Positions 1 to 11,000 of a DNA stretch of 64,000 nt are shown here, one piece after another. The stretch is from Gloeophyllum trabeum ATCC 11539. Lineage: Eukaryota > Basidiomycota > Agaricomycetes > Gloeophyllales > Gloeophyllaceae. Location: assembly GCF_000344685.1 (NCBI RefSeq), contig NW_006920421.1, forward strand, positions 1,275,865 to 1,339,864, in the 5' to 3' direction. How positions within the stretch are numbered: position 1 is the first letter of the stretch; each line of letters opens with the position of its first letter. The notes beneath the pieces were generated by a model. The model worked only from the letters and a program-made list of their open reading frames with translations, ran no database searches and was not told where the DNA came from. A program made the translations under genes and the position numbers.

Positions 1-671
1 CTTTCACTTGTAGTAAGTATCCTCTACATTATTCATGACCCTATGATGCATACGAGAGGTAGCACGCAGCTCATCTCATTGCTGCTGTCGATGATGACAA
101 TGGAAGGGTAACTAATCGTTAAGATATCGTCGCGCAGCATGTATGTAGTCCTAGTATATATTCTAGAATTTATCACGTTTTTTTCGGAATTTATACATTG
201 CCTCTGAGTGCTATAGCTGTCGCCGTCGTGCGCGACAATGTCGGGACAAGCGTCGGCGCCGTGCGTAACGGCAGGCGCGAACTTAGGGTTAGGAGCAGGC
301 GCGGATTATTATTAGCTAGGCGGCTGGTGACGTGTGCCCTACAGACTCAGGCGTAAAGCACAGGGCCCCGGCGGGGGATTCAGGTGGGGTGCAGAATTAA
401 GGTTTGCGAGCCATGTTAGGCTCGCGACTGCGACCCCAGTCACAAGCCTAAGAAGGCTTGGTAACGGTGTCACTCGGGTGCATAGACAACGCACAGCGCG
501 TTCTTGGTGCTTGGACAAAGACAGAAAGCTGAGTCAACGACGACGGACATAATTTACGGAATAATGTACAGAACGAGGGCCACACCCGTCAGTTATACAT
601 AAACATTGAGCGGCTGCCACTGCGCCGCATTGATGGAATCATCGGACGCCCACACCAAGACATTGCTTCAT
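1..671. other. No recognisable gene
   Basis: Both strands were read and no reading frame shows a recognisable domain or a consistent exon chain. The stretch ends at the 3' end of the small Tyr/Ser/Asn/Gly-rich gene on the minus strand. It could hold a 3' untranslated region or decayed repeats, but nothing specific can be supported. Confidence 0.5.
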
Positions 672-1036
672 TCACTTGCTGTTGGACTTGGAGACTTGGC
701 CGTTCGGCGAGGTGTACTGCGAGTAGCCACTGCCACTGTTGTAATAGGTGGAACCATTGGGATTGCTGTAGTAGTAACTCCCGTTCCTGGGGAGCGGTAA
801 GTACAGGGACCGTGCGGTGGGAAGACGTACGAGTTGGAGTAATGATAAGCGTTAGAGCCATTTCCGTAGTCGCGGGAACAGTAGTGGTTACCCTGAAAAT
901 GGCGGACCGAACAGGAGACGGCGTGCAATGAGATAGGGGCTAGTGAAGGAGCATGGACATAACGCCGTACCTGAGAGTTCGTCCCGCTACCGGTGTAGGT
1001 GTAGCCGTTGCTGGAGCCACTGTTCCCCTTTGTCAT
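672..1036 (-). CDS. Small Tyr/Ser/Asn/Gly-rich protein, unknown function
   Basis: Three exons on the minus strand (1036-971, 892-831, 786-672) join in frame into 80 residues. Introns are 78 and 44 nt and both are GT...AG. The spliced product is built almost wholly from Gly, Ser, Asn and Tyr, with repeats such as NGSYYYSNPNGSTYYNSGSG, one Cys, and a Lys-containing tail (VSKSNSK). There is no signal peptide and no membrane segment. The clean splice sites, the loss of compositional bias outside the exons and the in-frame stop make it a convincing gene. Small tyrosine-rich low-complexity proteins of this kind occur in basidiomycetes, but I know no assigned function. Low-complexity YG/YS repeats could mediate self-association or RNA-granule partitioning; that is inference only. 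The start was chosen as the first ATG of the frame. Confidence 0.72.
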
Positions 1037-2821
1037 TCTGCACAGTGATGGAGATGAGTGGCTCAGAGGATGAGGGGAAGAAATACGGAGTTCGGACGTC
1101 GGGGGACGCTAAGGACAGCCATAAAAAGGTCACATAAGCGTGACGGTGTAACCTCGAATTGAATTGATCTTGCCGCTACGGCAGCCAAGAAAATCCGACA
1201 GACACGAATATGCAGACAAACACGGCTATGAAGATTACAATGTCGTGCTTGCACGTTCATAGTTCGGTTGGACGCGATCGAGCCGTACGAGGAGTCAATT
1301 CTCCTTAGGAGCCCGTGCAGCCTATTGAATCGTGACTTGGCAGCTCACCGACCGAGTTGCCATCCTGACGGATATTTGTAGTGCGCCATTTCCTCTTCTC
1401 TCGCCTTTTGCTGCACTGGCTACTGGTGTATCATCCACCCCGACTTGTCTCAGGATCCCTTGTAAATAAGCCTACCCAACCTACAGAGTCGGCCCTGAGG
1501 CGTATCCACGGTTAGCTACATGCCCTGTGTATTCCTGCAGGAGCTGTGGGGCGAAGCAGCGTGACTGGCAGAAAAATGTTCGCTCCATCTAGACGTCCAC
1601 TGGCAGACAGTCCACGAGCGAGTGTGAATACCAAGTCACTTCTGCAGTACACCAGAAAGTAGGTTTCTCCCAAATAGCTCGTCCTAGGGTAGAGCTCAAG
1701 GGAATGCCAGTGAGGGACGATATACTTACCATGAACGAGGAGACGAGCAGCCACCGGCGTTTTCCGACGTGCCGTCGACTTGACGCCTCCCTAAAAGTGG
1801 AAACCCCTCCGGTCTTTGATGCTCAAAAAGTAGCACATGTACAGGTAAGCTTTACAGCACCCAACCTGCACTTGCTTTTCCCCGCCAAGTCGCTGCATTA
1901 TACTGATTCCGAGTCTTACCAGTAATCATTGTGAAAATAATATAATATATTTGACCTTTGCGTAGACATGCGCGTCTGTGAACGAACAGACAAGTAAACC
2001 CACTTAGCACATCTAACGAACGAGTGCAAAGATGGGGGTGTATCTATGGGGGCATTGTACTTAAGGTCCTCGAGCTCGCAAGGTACAGTACAACAATCTA
2101 GATATGTCAAAAGGTTATCACAACACTATATGAGCTGTCAGAGTGATAAAGAGTGACGATAAGAGAACGAAAGATAAACATAACCCAAAAAGGAAAGAAT
2201 GTCGCTAAATTGGGAATCCGTGCAGTTTGCCACAGCCTGAGAAACAGAGCGGTGTCACCTCTCTGATTCCCACAGTCACTCCAACAAGCATTAGGATCAT
2301 ATCTACGGTCGCTGCTCGACGCTTGTAGTTGACAGCCGCTTGCAGATCGATAGCCCATCAATTCAGAGAACCACGTATAGTCGGAGTGGGTCGGAGTGGG
2401 TGCCAGGGACGTCGGAAGAAGGTAGAGAAGTCCAGATGGTCTGATTTCTGTCTCTCGGGGACTTGAAATTGCTTGTCCGACGTGGTCCGACTGTAAATGA
2501 TTCTCAAAAAGTGGGCCCATCGATCTGCAAATGGCTGGAATTCCGACTCGAGTACTCGAGTTCCGAACATAAGGCTGTATCGTCGAAATATGTATTCCGG
2601 GGTTTATCCGGAGGATGCATGCATACGACGACTCGGATTGTACGTGACCTAACCTCCAGGATGATATTAATACATTGGCCGTTGAATTGCGGCACCTGCT
2701 GCATCGTTGAAATTCCCTGCGTTTCGAACCAAGTATATCTTATCGTTCATGGCGAGGTTCACCCTCCGGCCTGGTCCTACGTCTCTGCTACTATTGCATT
2801 CTAGTGAATAACATCATCACT
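1037..2821. other. No recognisable gene; small palindrome and tandem repeat
   Basis: No reading frame in this 1.8-kb stretch resembles a known protein. Two minor structures are visible: a 16-bp perfect palindrome at 2546-2561 (ACTCGAGTACTCGAGT) and a duplicated GGAGTGGGTC unit around 2381-2400. The last few hundred bases should include the promoter of the aldo-keto reductase that starts at 2822. Confidence 0.5.
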
Positions 2822-4663
2822 ATGTCAGTCGCTGTGCAGACTAAGAAGATGCCATACGGTATACTTCCGCAATCATTGAGATGACAAGGTTTCAGAGGCT
2901 AATACGACCAATTCTTAGTCCGACTGGGCAAGTCGGGGCTGAAGGTATCCAAGATCATCCTTGGGATGATGTCCTACGGGAGCACCGGATGGCAGGACTG
3001 GGTCATCGAAGATGAGGAAGAGGTGGTCAAGCATGTTAAGACAGCGTATGGCTCACCCCCTGCTCCGGATTGATCGGTTGCTTGCAACTGGAGTCTTGAA
3101 TCATTGTAGATATGACGCGGGTATCAACGCGTTCGACACAGCAAATGTACGCCCTTCGTGGTTGCCGATATAAACAATGAAGTGACACGTTTCCTCCCTG
3201 CCAGGTGTACTCCAATGGCCTGTCCGAAGTATTACTTGGGAAAGCTATTAAGAAGCTTAACCTTCCGCGAGACGAGATCGTCGTCATGACCAAGGTCTGT
3301 CCAAATTTGCATGTCAGTGACTGCGACGGGCTCACTAGTCGGGGCATAGGTCTATGGCACTGTAGCCCGTACCTACGACACGAATCTCATGAAGACTGGC
3401 AAGTCACCGGAGGAAGTCGGCCACGTCAACCAGCACGGCCTGAGTCGCAAGGTGCGTCGGTCTGGAATGTTGAATCTCGTATCACATTTTGAATACCCGC
3501 GCTTAGCATATATTCGACTCCGTCAAACACAGCTTAGAGCGACTGCAACTGGATTATATCGATCTCTTGCAATGTAGGGAAGTTACCGGTCATTCTTTGA
3601 TTCCTACTCATCTTCGTACGTCGAAGGCCATCGATTTGACAAAGATACTCCCATCGAGGAGACTGTAAGGACCACTCACAGTCATGGGTTGAATGAAGGC
3701 TGACGTTTTGTCAGATGCAAGCACTTCATGACGTCGTGAAAGCCGGATATGTTCGTTACATCGGAATGAGTTCTTGCTGGGCCTACCAGTGTAAGTCCCC
3801 ATCTGGCTTCGTTGAGCGTGTCTCGTATTGAGTGCCTCGTAGTCCAGGCGATGCAGAGTACGCGGCGACTTCTTCAGCGTAATATAGCGGGTGACTGACA
3901 ATTTGTACCCGAAGACTACGCCATAAACAATGGACTCACTCCGTTCGTCTCCATGCAAAACCATTACAGCTTGGTATACCGCGAGGAGGAACGTGAGATG
4001 TTCCCCACCTTGAAGGTCAGTAACATGGTTGTTTCACCGCACTTTGAGCGGGCACGTGCGTAATCGTTCCCATAGATGTTCGGCGTCGGCTCCATCCCCT
4101 GGTCGCCGCTCGGCCGCGGTATCCTTACCAGACCCCTGGACGCTCAAGCCACGAAACGAGGCGCTGTCGACCAGTAGGTCGCTGAATTATATCGTCTACC
4201 TGTAGCTTAATATGACTGGAATTGTAGATGGATCCCTCAGTTCGCCAAGGCCCCGAGATTCTGAAGCGGTAAGCGGTGCCAGTGATTTATATGTCAAGAC
4301 GGCTGTTAAAGAACGCGCATCGTCCGTCCAGCGTCGAGGAACTCGCAAATAAGAGATCTGCCTCCATGGCTCAAGTCAGCATTGCTTGGATCCTCGCGAA
4401 AGAAGGTCCGTACACGCGACAACCCACGTCCCATGCAGCGTACTGAACGGTTACGCGAAGGTGTCACTGCTCCCATCGTCGGTACCACCAGTCTGAAGAA
4501 TCTTGAAGACATCATTGGTTCGTCCCTCACCTAGCTACCCCTGTGGCCACATATGATACTGAATCGCGAATTACAAGGTGGAGTGAAGATTAAACTGTCG
4601 CCCGACGAGATCAAGTACCTGGAGGAACCGTACAGGCCTCAATCGGTGATCGGACACTTTTGA
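2822..4663 (+). CDS. Aldo-keto reductase (aryl-alcohol dehydrogenase type), one-base frameshift
   Basis: NAD(P)H-dependent aldo-keto reductase of the yeast AAD/aryl-alcohol dehydrogenase group; reduces aldehydes in the cytosol and is common in wood-decay fungi. Fifteen short exons give a product of about 348 residues. The four catalytic residues are present: Asp and Tyr in FDTANVYSNG, Lys in VVMTK, His in LLQCHRFD. Other landmarks are [66 protein letters not shown] and the C-terminal [10 protein letters not shown]. One exon (3843-3857) is only 15 nt and supplies part of QAMQNYAINN. The summed exons are 1046 nt, one short of a multiple of three; the break lies at the CCCC run around 4249-4254, between QFAKAP and [13 protein letters not shown]. 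Either one base was lost in the sequence, the gene is newly dead, or a weaker donor is used upstream. Confidence 0.75.
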
Positions 4664-6410
4664 GGTCGAACTTACTGACTGGTGTCATGTATTACGATCA
4701 ATGTAAGAGTGTGCAATGCCATTACGATGTGTGTCAAAGACAGCAAGCGTTCTTTCTTTATTAGTCCGGGATAAGCCCACTGAGGTCATTGCATCGTCAA
4801 GCCTTTACCTGCAGTACCTAGCGGAGCCAAGGCAGCTTAATGCTACCATCGAGGACACCTAAGCTTGCGTCTGTGAAGCAGATAGAGGACCGAATGGACG
4901 TTCAGAAACCACCAATAAGCTCCGATGGAAGCATTCGCTGAGATGCGCAGATTCAGTTAAACTTGAAACTCGCGTGCATTTCACAGACACCAAACCATAC
5001 AAGGTCGACCCTAACTTGAACTGATATTCGGCAAACGAATGACTTGCACCGTCTTCAGAGCCTGTCGAGTAGCATATTGCAGGTTAGCGAGTGACGCCCT
5101 GGAAAACGACTCTGTTCAGCCTGACAGCACTGCAGGACTATCCACAAGAGTTGATGTGGTAAGGAACTGGGTTGATGTTGCCAAAATAAATACCCTCCAC
5201 CCTGCGTACACGGGACATAAGATACAGATCGCTCCGTTCGCGCAGATATGCTATACGCTCTCCACGCTCTTCAGTGCTCATCCCATCATCTCCGTGTATC
5301 GCGCTTGAAGTACTCGCTGTTCACAGCGGTCCCTTGTATCATGTCGAATATGGTCTCCCCAACTCCCAGGTACGTGTCGGCGACGGTGCGGACGGTGCCC
5401 TCTGGTACCTGTGTGGTGTCTGGTCTGTACAGCAGACATGAATAACGTGAACAGACTGAATTCACGGGTGCCGGCGTACCTGAAACCGCTCGAACGCCGT
5501 ACTCCCGCTAAGACAGTAGACACGAACACTGCATCGAGGGCATAGTGGAAGAGTTTGCCCAGCGCCATTCGGGGTGAGTGCGACGACGGCGGTAGGCCGA
5601 CGGTTATGCAATTAGAGGTATGGTAGTGCGTTCGATGGCCAGTCTATGGACGAGGAGGGGTTAAATGGTGATGGGAGAGCTGAGTGAGACTGCATGCTCG
5701 ATCAACGCGTCTCTTCGGCAAGACAGAATATATCAGGTAATTGTCAGGCTGTAGATATGTTTCTCCTCCGTTTCTCCCACTGGACGCACACGAGTCGGTC
5801 GAGCTCAACCACTTCGACGTCCTCCAAAGACGGGGAAAACGGGTCGAATCTCGCGCAGTAGCACAGGATTCAGATTATATGTATTCATCTATGGATGGTT
5901 CACTCTGTAGATGCACGCGCAAAAGGCACCCTCATTCCAAGTCAAAGTTGATGAACATTATATTAAGACATAATATAAGATGTAGACTGTGTGCTAGCAG
6001 ACAAACGGTCCTTCCAGTCCCCCACCCATGCGTCATGAGCCTCAGCCGAAGCGATTCTTCCGCACGAGCAGAAGGCCAGTCAAAACAGACCGCTCATCTC
6101 GCCAGCCCAGCAGCCCAGCACTGAACAGCACCTCGGTTCATTCTAGGAGACGGGAACGCGGGCAAGAACACGGAAAAGCTGCAACCAAGCCCGAACTTTT
6201 GAGTCCCCATGATTGTTCGTGAAGAGGCGATTTCCAGCCACCGACTAAATTTGTAGGCTGATGGAATTCCCACGACAATGGACGCCCGATTGCCCGGTGG
6301 CGTCGATATCACGGGTTTCCAACCATGTCATAGACTTCTAATTAGTAGTGGAGGACTACAAGTCCAACCTCTCTCTTGAACTCTTCCTGCAGCGGAACGA
6401 AAGCCGCAGC
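4664..6410. other. No recognisable gene; promoter side of PEX11
   Basis: No reading frame or exon chain resembling a known protein was found on either strand. An AT-rich inverted repeat (TTATATT / AATATAA) lies near 5948-5970. The last few hundred bases presumably contain the PEX11 promoter; a CT-rich tract was not obvious. Confidence 0.5.
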
Positions 6411-8031
6411 ATGTCGAGGACGTCGAAACCGCTCACATTGACCCGCTTGAACGATGTAATTCTGGGCCCCTTCGCCTTGGTTCCCCCGTCAGAGACGCTG
6501 GACCACCTGGTCCGCTACCTGAGTACATGGAGTGGAAGCGAGTTCGTGTTTGAGATCATGCATATTATATGTACGCTGATATATGTTGTGTCTGGTCCGT
6601 CTCGATCAGCAAGCTGCTCATGGTGAGTACTTCCGACGGGAAACAATAAGAGCAAACTGAAGTGATCATACATATCCCCAAGATAATTGACTACACGGTC
6701 AAGCTTCTTGTCCCTTTCCTAAGCTGGCGAGCACGCATACAGGCCAAGGCAGGCTTGCGTAAGGTTCCCGCAAGCCAGGCTGCTCAAGGGCTAGCGAAGC
6801 TCGGCAGCCTCGTCGGGGACGCGCGAATGCTCTTCAGGATCTGGGGTACGCGCCTCTATCTTATCTCAACATTCCCGTATGACTGGGTTTTAAGGTCTTC
6901 TCCCGATCGTCCAATGGCTCATCTCTCTCGAGCGCAATCCGCCTCCCACCCGCCGCCTTCTCACCATCGAGCGGCTGCAAGGGTGGTCCATGCTGCTCTA
7001 CTATCCCCTCGAGCACCTCTACTACCTCCGCGCCCACGAAATCATCCCCGCCACTCTGCCCTCCCTCCTCTCTCTCTTCTCATCTCAGGCCAAGCCAATC
7101 GAAGTCAACACCAACAGGGTGGGCATGTGGTCCTGCCGCTTCTGGGCGGTGTACGTAGCGCTCCAGTTCGCCCACCTAGACGAGGACCGCAAGTTGCTCA
7201 GGATGACCGAGCGATCGATCGCGAAGAGTAAGGGACACGACCCTGCCGTTGAAGCGGAGAGGGCGGACCTGCGCAAGAGATGGACAGCGTTCCGCAACGA
7301 GCTCGTAGCCAATATTGGTTATCTGCCTTTGACGTTACATTGGTACGTGATTATTCCGTCCGTTAAACAATTTTGGCTCTTCGTGGGATGGTTCGTAATT
7401 TGCTACGCACTACCTCTGTGCCGCTGCTTGGTATGAGCGGAGAGATTCCCGACTCTCATAGGCGCCAGAATCGTCTTTTGCTGTGAATCGTGTGTAAAGC
7501 TGTGCAGAGCCAAGGTCGAGGGGCCGGGCACACCAAGCCTTTTCTAGTGCCTGCGCTATTTCCATATGAACCCACACAAGCCTTCCACGCGGTCAAGTAT
7601 AGCTAATCACGCCTCCCCTTTAGGTCGCTCGAGCAAGGCCTCTTCTCCAATGAGGTGAGTGACTGCGTTTTGGCTGACTGTTATCATCACCTCCGGCTGG
7701 GCGTAATGCAAGCCGAGGACGTACGCGTCTTTTCGGCTCCATCTCACCGTCCAATTCCCCTACTACATACCCCTTGACGTTGACTAATGACATCTGAAAC
7801 CAGGTATGGGTCGGCGTATTTGGCCTCGTCGCGGCAATAGCGGGATGGCGCAGCGGATGGCAGGCCACAGCCCTGCCCAGTTCGACGTCATCGACATCCC
7901 CGCCAAACCCCGACGCTGCTATAGAGCTCGAAAAGACCGGCGGTGTACCCAACTTGACGGAGGTGTCTTCTACTGTAGGGTATACCATGACGGATGCCGA
8001 TATAGCCCCTGCTGGTCTGGATGAGATGTAA
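6411..8031 (+). CDS. PEX11: Peroxisomal membrane protein, PEX11 family
   Basis: PEX11 proteins remodel the peroxisomal membrane and drive peroxisome elongation and division. Six exons (6411-6541, 6610-6622, 6683-6845, 6895-7342, 7624-7654, 7804-8031) sum to 1014 nt, giving 337 residues. Typical features are the N-terminal TLTRLNDVILGP and VRYLSTWSGS, the amphipathic WRARIQAKAGLRK and LGSLVGDARMLFRIWG segments, the central LLYYPLEHLYYLRAHEIIP, and FWAVYVALQFAHL followed by an acidic/basic helix. A C-terminal hydrophobic helix (WVGVFGLVAAIAGW) precedes a Ser/Pro-rich tail. Exon 2 is a 13-nt microexon encoding part of SDKLLMIIDY; without it the frame is lost. The start ATG was preferred over an in-frame ATG 63 nt upstream because that extension looks non-homologous. 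Length and order suit the PEX11B/C-like fungal proteins; which subtype cannot be said. Confidence 0.9.
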
Positions 8032-11000
8032 GAGATCGGTAGGATCTCCGCTTGTCTGTTTGCTCTGGCGCTATCCAAGCAGCCTGTTAGTGTTCCCTAC
8101 TATTTCCCAGCATCAAGGGTCATTCGTCACGACATATGTTGCTGTTTATCGGAGCGAACGCTGCTATGTAACAATGTAACTATACTCGCGACTCTGCGTA
8201 TTGAACATGCGCGCCTGTGGATTGCATGTGGGACTCCGACATCTTCAGTGTTCTTCTTCCATTAGCGCTCGCGATCCCGTCTAATTTTCCAATCGGGTGC
8301 CGTCCATCGAGTCCAAGTAGCATTGGCGTTGGGCAGCAAAGATCGAATGGTAGTCTGTCAAGCTGGCGAAATTATTATGCCACACGGTGTGTGGCATAGC
8401 ATGTGTCGGCGCCACTGTAACTCGTCAATGATATAAGTTACTCTGGCTATTAATAGGATCCCTTACATTCTCCACCGCTTCACGTTAGCAAGTACTGAAA
8501 ATGTGACAGCGACTGAACATACCTGTAATGCACATATATATAACTAGCCGTAGTACGGATACCATATCAAGGTTTTAAGCGTCGACAGGATCCCTATGTT
8601 CATCCGGCGCGTATCATCTATCAAGCTCGTCACTAGCAAGGCGCCGTTTCCATAGCGGCGTCGCAAGTCTAATCTAATGGCGCCCCGCTGTTCAGCCCCT
8701 TTAATGCTGATACATGGACTCGTCTTTATTGTCTAGGTCGACCATGCGATGTGATTCGACATGCACAAAGACCTGGAGCAAAGAATGGACGTCAGATATG
8801 ATTACCTCGTCAGATATAATTTATTCGGGAGGGTAACGGCGGCTACCTTTGGACTTCTCCCCTGCGAAAGGTTGAGTCCACCAGGGTGTTGTGGTTGATT
8901 GAGGGAGCGAGAGCACGATGTGTCTCTGGCCCCTGTAAGCTGTTGTCCAGGCGCAGCTTCTGGATCACCGCCACTAGGCTCAGTGGTGCGATTGTACTTC
9001 CTCCCGGACCTCGAGTTGAGGGTCGACATGAACGAGTTGGTTTACAATTTTGAGAGTGGGAGATTGAAAGCGAGGTGCCTGTCAGCACGATGTATTGTGA
9101 ATCAGTATCGGCTCAGGGGAGATACTGACAGTCCTGATGCCTGGAAGGAGGTCAGTAAAATGGGTAAGTGGTGAGATGCCGAGACATGAGACGCAGTCGA
9201 AGATGGATTTGACAGTATCAGCCACGAACAAGAAGATGACCTATAGCTAGCAAGAATGACCATTGGCAGGCAAGCAAGGAACAAGTATGGGTACCGTACA
9301 TAGCACTTCATCCATGACCTATCCTTATCTCGTGCAGATAAGCCGAGAGTGTTGCGAGCAGCATCTCGACTCACTTTGGGAAAGCCTTGAAGTAAAGGAA
9401 CGTCTGATCACCCCTACCTCCCTGCCTGCTTGCTCTATAGAGAAGGCTCTGCGAGAGTTGGGACAGAGAAAACGCCGCAAGTAACTGGCCTCCGCCCGGC
9501 ACACGTGTATCCCGCGTTCTTAATGATTTTGGCTACTTGGCCCGTTCGTACCCCGCTGCCAGGAAACGCGCTCGGATACGGGCGGGGAAATTCCACAAAG
9601 CCTATTTCGAAGCGTGCACGTTGGAGCCGCCGTACCTAGTCCGTTATGACCGCTTGTAAAGCCTGGACTGGTGGTGGGGGATGCCTGCGGTGTCGCCGCT
9701 TCACTACACCCCAGAGGGAGCTCGAAGTGGTGGTAAACAGTTCCGTTGACATTCTGCACCCTGCCTGCATAATCGGAGAGTGAGTGATGAAGATTGAAGT
9801 TACCGATTACTCAGTACCAATACGTCCGAGGCGCCAGCATCCTAATGCGACACAGTGCTGGTAAGCAAACCGATGGAATGCAGATATTACTCACCACTCC
9901 AGACCATCCCCAACGTTCGATTGAACCAGCAAATGGAGGCACAAATTTTACGTGCATCCATTAGCTAAAGATAGCCTTCACAGCTTTCGGTGCCGCGGAA
10001 GTGCCCGTGTTCAGCTCGTAGATCGCAGACCGCACTCCACTTCATTCCACAATTCCTGTAGGCCTTGAAGATATTCGTGAGACATTAGTGCGATAAGGCC
10101 TCAATGTTGCGAAGAAGGTAACTTGCCTCAGTCATCAAGCAACAACCACCGTCGCCAGGTTCGTAGTATGGTCCGGCCGTGATAATTTCCATAGCCTAGC
10201 CCGTGGATGTCAATGATAGCATACACAATGGACAGGGCGCCAGAGAAGGTAGCAGAATGGACGATCCAGCGATCTGAAATGAAGTATCGCAGAAGTATAC
10301 GGGTTTCAATTTTTAATCAATCAAACTGGAAGCGCGGTACCATCCATCCTATCGCAACAGAGGCGTGGCTGAGACACATGCAGTATTACTCACTGCACGC
10401 ATTCTTTGTTGTTCGGTTGGAAGTTTGGAGAGAGCGAAGGTGAACCAAGGGCAGCACTATGCATGCCCCACCAGTTGACCTTTCAGTTGAAACCATAGGT
10501 ACGAGAAACATTGAAACGGAATCCGCAGCTTGATCCACTGTCATGGGAGATACCCTTGAAATTAATTTCTCGCATCCCGTTTGCGCTCGCGCGGCTATTT
10601 ATGGAGCTGGAGCGGGGAGATCAGACTGCTCCCCAACGTTGAATGTTTGGATGGCACTTCTCCAGATGGAAAGTGAGGCGGTGGCTGCACTGACAAGAGC
10701 ATGCTAAGCACACATGAGCAACCTGCTGCTGTTCTTCAAGCACAACCTGAGGAGCTCCATTTGCGCGACTATGCGAGCATCAGCTGCTCGCCAGTCCCTT
10801 GAGTATGCCAGCTAGCATCATGGAAGATCTGTGGCCTCTGCTAGCGCTCCTTTTCTAACCGGCTGCACAGATCACAGAACCTGCATGACAAGCATTGGCA
10901 AGGCATGGTGCTCGGCGCACGTCAGTGCCGATGATAGCCATCGGAGACAGTGACAGCTTAAAATTTACCATACGAGGCGCACTACCCACCTTGTAATCGT

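Noticed and set aside
3791..3914. Apparent loss of the aldo-keto reductase segment between WAYQ and YAINN
   Set aside because: A 15-nt exon at 3843-3857 with proper AG and GT borders supplies the missing residues, so this part is intact.
6348..6410. Longer PEX11 N terminus starting at 6348
   Set aside because: The extra 21 residues (MEDYKSNLSLEL and on) do not look like the family start, and MSRTSKPLTLTRLNDV is the better beginning.
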